Positions 1 through 5,166 of a DNA stretch of 5,166 nucleotides are shown one piece after another. The notes beneath the pieces are model-generated. The model had not been told where the DNA came from. It worked only from the letters and a program-made list of their open reading frames with translations, and searched no databases. The DNA is from Cytophagales bacterium (GTDB taxonomy: Bacteria > Bacteroidota > Bacteroidia > Cytophagales > Cyclobacteriaceae). Both the position numbers and the translations under genes were made by a program. The first letter of the stretch is position 1, and each line of letters starts with the position of its first letter. Where the stretch lies: the NCBI GenBank assembly GCA_029262935.1, contig JAJCYK010000273.1:1-5166 (forward strand), in the 5' to 3' direction.

Positions 1-181
1 TGAAAAGTTGGATGACCGTACGTTTTTCAGAGCCAGTAGAAAGCACATCATAAATTTAAGCTGGATTGAAAAAATAGAACCCTGGTTTAATGGTGGTTTA
101 ATGGTACAACTAAAAGGAGGCGACAGCGTGGAGGTGAGTAGGCGACAAGCCGCCCGTTTTAAAGACATGATGAGCCTTTGA
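1..181 (+). CDS. LytTR-family response regulator, C-terminal end (partial)
   Basis: The frame starting at base 2 is open from the window edge to a TGA at 179-181 and gives 59 residues. They match the second half of a LytTR DNA-binding domain: FFRASRKHIIN (visible residues 8-18), then WIEKIEPWFNG (21-31), a beta-hairpin ending LKGGD, and the closing VSRRQAARFK (45-54). In this family the domain sits at the C-terminus behind a receiver domain (LytR/AlgR type) and binds promoter DNA, usually paired with a 7TM-type histidine kinase. The receiver part and any kinase gene would lie upstream, outside the window, so the two-component assignment is inferred from the family; a stand-alone LytTR protein is possible. 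The stop directly abuts the stop of the next gene on the opposite strand, with no recognisable terminator between them. Confidence 0.88.
   Translation, partial: EKLDDRTFFRASRKHIINLSWIEKIEPWFNGGLMVQLKGGDSVEVSRRQAARFKDMMSL
83..104 (+). repeat. Perfect 11-bp tandem direct repeat inside the LytTR gene
   Basis: TGGTTTAATGG occurs twice back to back (83-93 and 94-104) with no mismatch. It encodes the WFNGGLMV part of the LytTR domain. Because 11 is not a multiple of three, the two copies are read in different frames, and the protein still fits the family pattern without an insertion. It is therefore more likely coincidence than a recent duplication. Confidence 0.6.
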
Positions 182-547
182 TTAGCTTCTAACCATCGAG
201 ATTAGCTCAGATTCAATTCCCCAATCTTTCGCCAGTTTAAGCATGGCAGTAGCTTCCATTTCAGTAATGTAGCCTTTTTGGTAGTTGGCTTTCCAAACTT
301 GATCCAAATAGGACAGTCTTTTGTCTTTTTCTAATTTTCCCAAAGTACCACTCAGATACTTTCTAGCCCGGTCAAAAGCCGTACTATAGTCCTCTGCAAT
401 AAAATCGTTTGCCCACTTTAATTCATCATCAGCATCGATCTTTTTTGCCGTCCGTTCCAGTATTTGCAGTTCATCTTCATCTAGTCCATGGTAGTGAAAT
501 ATCATGGACTTTAACAAAAGAAAGGATTTTTTTTCTTCGCTAGACAT
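182..547 (-). CDS. Small helical protein, tentatively TerB-like; function unknown
   Basis: This is a 121-residue, highly charged, soluble protein with no signal peptide or membrane segment. The ATG at 547 (MSSEEKKSFLLL) is chosen over a TTG at 568 that would add seven residues, because that TTG lies inside a strong promoter -7 element and so should not be in the mRNA. Two halves look alike: residues 9-38 (FLLLKSMIFHYHGLDEDELQ...) and 80-112 (YLDQVWKANYQKGYITEMEA...). Each has a hydrophobic helix, a turn near a glycine, an acidic D/E-x-x-E step and a second helix, as in TerB/DjlA-type all-helical domains. The usual Asp of the TerB turn is not clearly kept, so the family call is tentative and tellurite resistance should not be inferred. 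It converges with the LytTR gene with zero spacing and is transcribed from its own promoter, separately from the cyclase gene upstream. Confidence 0.8.
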   Translation of the reverse strand: MSSEEKKSFLLLKSMIFHYHGLDEDELQILERTAKKIDADDELKWANDFIAEDYSTAFDRARKYLSGTLGKLEKDKRLSYLDQVWKANYQKGYITEMEATAMLKLAKDWGIESELISMVRS

Positions 548-565
548 GCGGAAATGGGTATAGTA

Positions 566-594
566 CAAATATAGAATAATTTGACTTATTTCAA
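566..594 (-). promoter_or_regulatory. Bacteroidota-type promoter for the TerB-like gene
   Basis: On the minus strand the -7 element TATATTTG (566-573) matches TAnnTTTG exactly. A -33 TTG (592-594) lies 18 bases upstream, within the usual Bacteroidota spacing. Transcription would start near 560, leaving a leader of about 10-13 bases before the ATG at 547. The site fills most of the 65-base gap after the cyclase gene and implies independent expression of the small gene. It also rules out the upstream TTG start. Confidence 0.75.
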
Positions 595-612
595 TATTTT
601 TTGTGGATTTTG

Positions 613-1371
613 CTATATCACGGCAAACAGTAAGGGGTTGCTGGGGCTGGCATCACTATGTAGGTTCATGACTTGTAAATTGAGCAGATATAGGCCGTCT
701 GGGACATCAGGGGCTATATAGATCAATTCTGTTATGGTACAATCCTTACGAATAGTAGCGGGATATCCCCAAAAGGCTTTATGGGCACTAAGCGCGCCAT
801 CATCTTCTTCACGATCCACGGAAGGAAGATCCACCAATAAGTGCTGGATGCCACATTCAGCCAGGCCTTGAGCTAACGCCGTAGACATATAGGGAGGGTT
901 TGATCCACTGTACTGTCGGGTGGATTTACTGGCATCATTAGGAAGGGTGCGTATTATTAGAGCCTTTATGCTGGAATTCTTCAGCAAAGGAAGCACTTGG
1001 CTTTCATCAATGATCAAATCACCGGATGAATTGGCCAGGGGAGTTACGGTAATGACTTTTGCTATAAAATGGAACTGAGTTAAGCAATTAGCAATGGTAG
1101 CTACCCTGTCTTCGGAAATGTGTCCATAACATTCGGTATGGGTGCCGTTTCCATGAGGAGCAAAAGTAATCTGTCTGTGATTGCAGGGGCCACCCTCCTG
1201 AATATCTCCTACGAATCCTTCGGCGCGAATGGTCTCAATCTTTACCGGGTCTGTGTAATAGCAATTTGGATTTTGATCTCCAGCTTGCATGGGAATAGCC
1301 AAAGTAATTGGATGTGAGAGGTCCACTTGGAAGCTTATTCCATTTAAAACGATTTGGCAAAATTCAATCAT
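613..1371 (-). CDS. Cyclase family protein (kynurenine formamidase-like metal hydrolase)
   Basis: This 252-residue cytosolic protein of the cyclase superfamily (PF04199) belongs to a family of metal-dependent amide or ester hydrolases that includes bacterial kynurenine formamidase KynB and isatin hydrolase. What is visible: an N-terminal VDLSHPI (residues 16-22, the family's opening DLSHP); the metal-site segment HGNGTHTECYGH (73-84), with H78, E80 and H84 spaced as in the KynB HxDxxxH core; LLVDLPSVDREEDDGALSAH (178-197), matching the family's DxPSxD...H segment; and an end, SDASPSNPLLFAV, matching the DGSPxRxxA end. The usual metal-ligand Asp is Glu here and the usual Pro is Tyr. The ATG at 1371 is preferred to a TTG at 1380. 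It overlaps the hemW stop by 8 bases, so the gene is probably translationally coupled and co-transcribed with hemW. The natural substrate is unknown; I see no tryptophan-catabolism gene nearby to support a true KynB role. Confidence 0.88.
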   Translation of the reverse strand: MIEFCQIVLNGISFQVDLSHPITLAIPMQAGDQNPNCYYTDPVKIETIRAEGFVGDIQEGGPCNHRQITFAPHGNGTHTECYGHISEDRVATIANCLTQFHFIAKVITVTPLANSSGDLIIDESQVLPLLKNSSIKALIIRTLPNDASKSTRQYSGSNPPYMSTALAQGLAECGIQHLLVDLPSVDREEDDGALSAHKAFWGYPATIRKDCTITELIYIAPDVPDGLYLLNLQVMNLHSDASPSNPLLFAVI

Positions 1372-2494
1372 AGGCAACAAATAAATCTGACGCGATACGA
1401 TCCGCCACCAGTTTACCTTTGGTATTCAATATTAATTTATTTTTTTTAATATAAGCAAACTCCCCATCCATCAACTGTTTTAAATAGCCAGCATTTTTTG
1501 CCAATAAATCCCATTCAAGATCATCTTTTAGCGCTTGTACGTCAAGCCCTTGGCTGGTGCGCAGACCCATCATAATGGCTTCATTAATTTTTTGAGAGGT
1601 ATTTAAAACTTCTATTTCAAGGGGGACAATATTTTCTGATAAGGCTTTTAGATATTTCTGATTATTAGCCACATTATATTGCCGTGAATGACCATCAAAG
1701 GAGTGCGCACTAGGTCCTATTCCTAAATAAGGTTCTTGTCTCCAATAATTTCGATTGTGATGCGACTCTTTACCGGGTATTGCAAAATTAGAGATTTCAT
1801 AATGACTATATCCTTTATCTATCAGAGATGCCATCAGGTATTCGTATTGCTCTGCTGCCGTTTCTTCAGGAACTTCAATCAATTGACCCAAATCATGTTG
1901 TTTTCCAAATACAGTTTTAGGTTCAATTGTGAGATTATAAGTAGAGATGTGCGGAGGAGAATGATCTATGGCCGTTTTGAGATCACTGTTTAAATTGTAA
2001 GAGGAGTAAGGAACACCGAATATTAAGTCCAGGCTAAAATTGTCAAAGCCGAAATCCCGCGCCATGGAAATGCTGTTAAGAGCCTGCTGCCCATCATGGG
2101 CCCGATTCATCCATTTTAGAACTTTATCATTAAAAGACTGAATTCCTATACTAAGCCTGTTGACATCGGTGTGAACTAATTCTCCTAAATAATCTTCCGT
2201 AAGATCATCAGGATTGGCCTCCAGGGTAATTTCTGGAGATTCAGATAGGGAATAGGAGCTTCTAATTTTAGCTATGATCCGTTTGAGATCCGTCTTTGAT
2301 AATAAACTCGGTGTACCACCGCCAAAGTAGATCGTTTCCACGGTTTCATCATTTAGGTAAGCAATTTGCAGATCGATTTCACTAACAATCGCGTCAACCA
2401 TTTGAGTGGTCCGATCATTGGAAGTGCTAAAATGAAAGTCACAATAGTGACAGGCCTGCCTACAAAAGGGTATATGGATGTAAATCCCCGCCAA
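1364..2494 (-). CDS. hemW: Radical SAM heme chaperone HemW
   Basis: This full-length 376-residue HemW is an oxygen-independent coproporphyrinogen oxidase homologue that carries heme to target proteins rather than making it. The 4Fe-4S cluster motif is CRQACHYC (C11, C15, C18). It is followed by D-F, not by the fourth cysteine of true HemN, which is the standard distinction. Other marks are GGGTPS (58-63, SAM binding), LEANP (91-95), RLSIGIQSF (113-121), HNRNYW (246-251, the HNxxYW heme-binding motif of HemW), GIGPSAHS (258-265) and a C-terminal HemN_C-type winged-helix region. The start is TTG at 2494. An in-frame stop lies six codons upstream, no ATG occurs between it and the conserved MAGIYIHIPFC start, and the next Met (residue 32) would remove the cluster cysteines. 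It is the first gene of a leftward pair with the cyclase gene and diverges from the Omp85 gene across 28 bases. Confidence 0.96.
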   Translation of the reverse strand: MAGIYIHIPFCRQACHYCDFHFSTSNDRTTQMVDAIVSEIDLQIAYLNDETVETIYFGGGTPSLLSKTDLKRIIAKIRSSYSLSESPEITLEANPDDLTEDYLGELVHTDVNRLSIGIQSFNDKVLKWMNRAHDGQQALNSISMARDFGFDNFSLDLIFGVPYSSYNLNSDLKTAIDHSPPHISTYNLTIEPKTVFGKQHDLGQLIEVPEETAAEQYEYLMASLIDKGYSHYEISNFAIPGKESHHNRNYWRQEPYLGIGPSAHSFDGHSRQYNVANNQKYLKALSENIVPLEIEVLNTSQKINEAIMMGLRTSQGLDVQALKDDLEWDLLAKNAGYLKQLMDGEFAYIKKNKLILNTKGKLVADRIASDLFVAYD

Positions 2495-2519
2495 AGATGT
2501 TAAATTTGTTTAGCCAAAG
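2490..2519. repeat. 7-bp direct repeat GCCAAAG flanking the divergent spacer
   Basis: GCCAAAG occurs at 2490-2496 and again at 2513-2519, 23 bases apart, roughly two helical turns. The right copy overlaps the hemW -7 element and the left copy covers the hemW TTG start codon. It could be a paired regulator half-site, but the left copy is constrained by the hemW N-terminal codons, so chance is a real alternative. Confidence 0.3.
2501..2508 (+). promoter_or_regulatory. Putative -7 promoter element for the Omp85 gene
   Basis: TAAATTTG matches the Bacteroidota TAnnTTTG consensus exactly. Transcription would start near 2514, about nine bases before the ATG at 2523. No exact TTG -33 box is present at the usual distance; the closest is ATG at 2478-2480, a 20-base spacer away. 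The element lies inside the predicted hemW leader, so the two promoters probably compete. Confidence 0.5.
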
Positions 2520-2522
2520 TTA
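2515..2522 (-). promoter_or_regulatory. Putative -7 promoter element for hemW
   Basis: The minus strand reads TAACTTTG here, an exact TAnnTTTG match. Transcription would start near 2509, giving a leader of roughly 15 bases before the hemW TTG start at 2494. The only upstream TTG on that strand (2537-2539) is 14 bases away, closer than usual, so the -33 part is weak. The element would fall in the 5' leader of the oppositely directed Omp85 transcript. Confidence 0.45.
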
Positions 2523-4271
2523 ATGCATTCGACTATCAAATTTCTAATTCTATTGATCACACTCTGTTGCTGGGGGAGCACCCTTAGTGCACAACAGTTC
2601 CAACTGACCATTCAAGGAACAGCTGAGGAAGTCAAAGAAATTAGAAAATTCACTACCATAAACACGTTCTCGGATTCTTTGCAAATGCTGGAACAGATCA
2701 ATGAACTTTATCGAGTAGTTCAATTGAGTGGCAGGTTACAGGCAGAATTTAAAAAAGAATGGAGCAGTCCAACGGAATTAGTATTGTTGGTCTCCCTGGG
2801 TTCACAATTTAAATGGTTGCGTTTGACTCCAGGTAATGTAGACCCCTCTCTATTAAGACAGGCAGGTTTTAAAGAGCGATTTTTCAAAAACAAACCATTT
2901 CACTACCGCGAGGTAGCGAAGCTCTTGCAAGAACTAGTCAAATATTCTAGTGACTTAGGCTATCCATTTGCGTCCGTTAGATTGGACTCGGTGGAAGTGC
3001 ATGATGCACAAGTAACGGCAAATCTAAATTACCTTCAGGGCCCATACATAACCTTTGATAGCATAAAAGTAAGCGGTGATTTGCGTCTTAACGAGGAATT
3101 TTTACAAACCTATTTACGCATACAGCCGAACGCACCATTTGAGGCCTCAGCAGTTGCGGAAATAAGGACGAAAATGAGCCGTTTGCCCTACTTGACCATG
3201 ACCGAGTTTCCACAGCTCTCTTTTCAAAACAATGAGGCCACTACCCATCTTAGCTTAACGAAGCGGCCATCAAACCAAATAGATGGAATCATTGGGTTTC
3301 TGCCCAATGCAAAAAATAATGGAGAATTATTACTTACTGGACAATTTAATCTGCTCCTACAAAACATGTTTGGGGCGGGGCGCAGGCTTAAACTTCAATG
3401 GGAGAGTTTTAAACCTCAATCGCAACTACTGGAACTTGCTTTTTATCAACCGCTGTTGTTGCGTTCGCCTATAAATACCAATTTGGGATTCAAATCATTA
3501 AAAGAAGATTCTACGTTCGTAAATACTCAGTTCGAAATAGACTTCAGCTATCTATTTAAGGGTTATGGTACCGTTAGGGCCTATAGCCGGATCAAATCCA
3601 CCAGACTGTCCGCTACTACGGAACTGATACAGGCCACGGTTTTGCCTGACCTGGCTGATTTTGATCTCACTGAATATGGCCTAGGTTATGAATGGAGTAA
3701 ACTAAACGATATCAGTAATCCCACCCGTGGTACGCTTTGGGATATTCGACTTGCTGCTGGCACCAAAAAGCTAAGACGAAACAGTTCCGTTAGCGACAGT
3801 TTGTACAATGATGTGGATTTTCAAAACGCACAGGCAACGTGGGAGGCGCAGTTGCAAAAGTATTGGCAAGTTGGCCCCCGGTTTATAATTGCCAGTAAAG
3901 CCAGAGGCGGAGGTGTGTATAATAAAAGACTTTTTTTTAATGACCTTTTTAGATTGGGAGGTCTTAAATCGATACGAGGTTTTTCTGAGAACAGCTTTTT
4001 TGCGGCCGAGTATCTGTATACTACTATTGAACCACGATTTTTTATTGACACTAACTCTTATTTATTTGTGTTCTATGACCAGGCATGGAGCTTGAAATAC
4101 GAATTGGAAAATGAAACCTTTAAAGATACTCCGAGAGGTCTAGGAGCGGGAATCAACCTTACCACCTCCGCAGGCAGCTTTAATTTTGCCTGGGCTATTG
4201 GAAAGTCCAAACAGCAAGACATAGGGGTTCAACAATCTAAGATCCATTTCGGATACATTACAAAATTTTGA
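2523..4271 (+). CDS. Omp85/BamA-superfamily outer-membrane protein, TamA-like size and layout
   Basis: This 582-residue outer-membrane protein starts with a signal peptide (MHSTIKFLILLITLCCWGSTLSA, residues 1-23, likely cleaved before QQ). The cysteines at 15-16 are not in a good lipobox. Residues about 26-250 look like three POTRA domains: 26-102; 103-178, with the GYPFASV step typical of POTRA; and 176-250, starting ITFDSIKVSGD. Residues about 251-582 are the C-terminal beta-barrel, with alternating strands, the conserved Omp85 loop-6 motif in RLGGLKSIRGF (477-487, IRGF at 484-487), the late segment RGLGAGINLTTSAGSFNFAWAIG (538-560) and a terminal Phe. Three POTRAs and about 580 residues match TamA more than BamA, which usually has five POTRAs and about 800 residues. 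The family inserts or translocates proteins at the outer membrane; the partner is unknown, and no TamB-like gene is in view. Start choice is supported by the signal peptide and the upstream -7 element. Confidence 0.92.
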   Translation: MHSTIKFLILLITLCCWGSTLSAQQFQLTIQGTAEEVKEIRKFTTINTFSDSLQMLEQINELYRVVQLSGRLQAEFKKEWSSPTELVLLVSLGSQFKWLRLTPGNVDPSLLRQAGFKERFFKNKPFHYREVAKLLQELVKYSSDLGYPFASVRLDSVEVHDAQVTANLNYLQGPYITFDSIKVSGDLRLNEEFLQTYLRIQPNAPFEASAVAEIRTKMSRLPYLTMTEFPQLSFQNNEATTHLSLTKRPSNQIDGIIGFLPNAKNNGELLLTGQFNLLLQNMFGAGRRLKLQWESFKPQSQLLELAFYQPLLLRSPINTNLGFKSLKEDSTFVNTQFEIDFSYLFKGYGTVRAYSRIKSTRLSATTELIQATVLPDLADFDLTEYGLGYEWSKLNDISNPTRGTLWDIRLAAGTKKLRRNSSVSDSLYNDVDFQNAQATWEAQLQKYWQVGPRFIIASKARGGGVYNKRLFFNDLFRLGGLKSIRGFSENSFFAAEYLYTTIEPRFFIDTNSYLFVFYDQAWSLKYELENETFKDTPRGLGAGINLTTSAGSFNFAWAIGKSKQQDIGVQQSKIHFGYITKF

Positions 4272-4275
4272 AAGG

Positions 4276-4303
4276 TTTGTGGTGAATTGTAAAAGCCCAC
4301 AAA
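4276..4303 (+). repeat. Inverted repeat after the Omp85 gene (weak terminator candidate)
   Basis: TTTGTGG (4276-4282) and CCACAAA (4297-4303) form a perfect 7-bp stem around a 14-base loop, starting five bases after the Omp85 stop. No T-run follows on either strand, so it is not a convincing intrinsic terminator. It may stabilise the mRNA 3' end or be incidental. Confidence 0.45.
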
Positions 4304-4323
4304 ATGATCTAAATTGCATCATT
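4303..4323 (+). repeat. Second small inverted repeat upstream of the WecA-like gene
   Basis: AATGAT (4303-4308) pairs with ATCATT (4318-4323) across nine bases. It directly adjoins the preceding stem and ends 14 bases before the next start codon. It is short and AT-rich. Candidate roles are an operator or a leader hairpin, but chance is plausible. Confidence 0.3.
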
Positions 4324-4337
4324 AGGCACTTCCTATT

Positions 4338-5166
4338 ATGTGGAATTTGACACTAACATTTCTGTGGGCATTTTTGTTAGCACTTTTTGCGGTTCCTTCC
4401 ATAATTAATGTAGCGTACCACAAAAATTTGCTTGACGAGCCCAATCATCGCACCATTCATAGTGCTTCAACCCCGAGATTGGGAGGACTGGCTATCTTTA
4501 CGGGATTTATGAGCTCTTTGATGATATTCGGAGACTTAAACCTGGGCATTCAACAACTGATGGCGGGTACCCTATTGCTTTTTTTCATTGGTGTTAAAGA
4601 TGACATCGCTTCGGTAAGTGCGTTTAAAAAATTCTTTATCCAAATATTGGCCACGGGTATCGTCATGTTCTTGGCAGATATCCGTATTACTAGCTTCCAG
4701 GGATTCCTAGGGATTTATGAGCTGGAATTGGGGTTTAGTTATGTGTTTACATTCCTGGTTATTGTGGGAGTGACCAATGCGATCAATCTAATTGATGGAA
4801 TGGATGGACTGGCAGGATCCATTGTATTGCTTATCTGTTTAATTTTTGGAGGTTACTTCTTTTATTTTGAATCACCCTATGCCTATGTGGCTTTCGCCTT
4901 AGCCGGAGGGGTATTAGGGTTTCTGAGGTATAATATTTATAAAGCCTCGGTATTTATGGGTGATACCGGCTCCTTAGTTTCTGGATTTATATTGGCTGTA
5001 TTGGCCATACAGGTTTTGGAGATGCAACAAATACCTTCTGCTCCCGCTATCGTAGTAAGCATTATGATTTTGCCCATTTTTGACACACTAAGAGTATTTG
5101 CCTTAAGGATATTTAATGGTAGAAGCCCATTTTACCCAGACAAAAATCACTTGCATCATCAATTAT
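4338..5166 (+). CDS. wecA: WecA/TagO-type undecaprenyl-phosphate sugar-1-phosphate transferase (partial, 3' end missing)
   Basis: The ATG at 4338 opens a frame that runs to the window edge (276 codons). The product is a polytopic inner-membrane enzyme of the MraY/WecA family (PF00953), which moves a HexNAc-1-phosphate from a UDP-sugar to undecaprenyl phosphate and so starts a lipid-linked surface glycan. About ten hydrophobic segments are visible, beginning at residues 3-22. Motifs appear in family order: LLDEPNHRTIHSASTPRLGG (31-50), the catalytic pair DD (88-89), NLIDGMDGLAG (150-160), FMGDTGS (206-212), and PDKNHLHH (268-274), the HxHH motif that separates WecA/TagO enzymes from MraY. UDP-GlcNAc is the likely substrate, but related enzymes use other HexNAc sugars and I cannot fix specificity. 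Only the extreme C-terminus should be missing. No exact promoter consensus lies in the 66-base gap before it, so read-through from the Omp85 gene is possible. Confidence 0.93.
   Translation, partial: MWNLTLTFLWAFLLALFAVPSIINVAYHKNLLDEPNHRTIHSASTPRLGGLAIFTGFMSSLMIFGDLNLGIQQLMAGTLLLFFIGVKDDIASVSAFKKFFIQILATGIVMFLADIRITSFQGFLGIYELELGFSYVFTFLVIVGVTNAINLIDGMDGLAGSIVLLICLIFGGYFFYFESPYAYVAFALAGGVLGFLRYNIYKASVFMGDTGSLVSGFILAVLAIQVLEMQQIPSAPAIVVSIMILPIFDTLRVFALRIFNGRSPFYPDKNHLHHQL

Noticed and set aside
112..130. AAAAGGAGG followed by GTG, a perfect-looking Shine-Dalgarno plus start
   Set aside because: It lies in frame inside the LytTR coding sequence, where it encodes the conserved LKGGD hairpin. 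Genes in this window do not use Shine-Dalgarno sites.
141..160. GGCG/CGCC hairpin followed by TTTT, resembling a terminator
   Set aside because: The stem is only 4 bp, the T-run is short, and it lies before the stop codon of the LytTR gene.
180..207. Direct repeat GATTAGCT at 180-187 and 200-207
   Set aside because: It is eight bases only, largely within coding sequence, with no symmetry or further copies.
1120..1317. Open frame on the plus strand opposite the cyclase gene
   Set aside because: It is an antisense shadow of a well-supported gene, with no recognisable protein features or promoter.
1736..1993. Open frame on the plus strand opposite hemW
   Set aside because: It is antisense to conserved hemW codons, with Cys/Phe/Arg-rich composition unlike a real protein.
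3821..4051. Minus-strand open frame opposite the Omp85 barrel, plus other short frames at 3283-3474, 3889-4095 and 4140-4322
   Set aside because: All are out-of-frame shadows of the Omp85 gene, without start signals or family features.
4287..4317. Possible promoter for the WecA-like gene (TTG at 4287-4289, then TAAATTGC at 4310-4317)
   Set aside because: The -7 part misses the TTTG consensus and the spacing is at the long end, so it is too weak to list as a feature.
1..5166. Search for a mobile element, CRISPR array, toxin-antitoxin pair, defence cassette, tRNA or rRNA
   Set aside because: Nearly all bases belong to recognisable housekeeping or envelope genes, the intergenic gaps are 66 bases or less, and no transposase, repeat-spacer pattern or RNA gene is visible.

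Overview
The window looks like ordinary chromosomal DNA from a member of the Bacteroidota (a Flavobacteriia- or Cytophagia-type bacterium; I cannot narrow it further). Three things point there. The gene starts lack Shine-Dalgarno sequences and instead have the Bacteroidota -7 promoter element TAnnTTTG at the right distance and on the right strand. The HemW N-terminus (CHYCDFHFSTS) is the form I associate with this phylum. The base composition is moderately AT-rich, with a LytTR regulator and an outer-membrane Omp85 protein.

Layout, left to right. Positions 1-181 (+) hold the 3' end of a LytTR-type response regulator. Its stop codon abuts the stop codon of a small helical protein on the minus strand (182-547, tentatively TerB-like), which has its own textbook promoter at 566-594. 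Next come a cyclase-family (kynurenine-formamidase-like) metal hydrolase (613-1371, -) and hemW (1364-2494, -). These two overlap by 8 bases and form an operon read leftwards, with hemW first. A 28-base divergent spacer (2495-2522) carries two interleaved -7 elements. To its right an Omp85/BamA-superfamily outer-membrane protein of TamA-like size and layout reads rightwards (2523-4271, +). After a 66-base gap with two small inverted repeats, a WecA/TagO/MraY-family polyprenyl-phosphate sugar-1-phosphate transferase begins at 4338 and runs off the window just after its HxHH motif.

Functionally the window mixes regulation (LytTR), heme trafficking (HemW), a small-molecule hydrolase, outer-membrane biogenesis (Omp85) and the first membrane step of surface polysaccharide synthesis (WecA-like). 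The last two both concern the cell envelope. I see no mobile element, CRISPR array, tRNA or rRNA, and no sign of a new multi-gene system. The most useful observations are fine-scale: start-codon corrections supported by promoters, the compact divergent promoter pair, a variant metal-binding motif in the cyclase, and two converging genes with no spacer.
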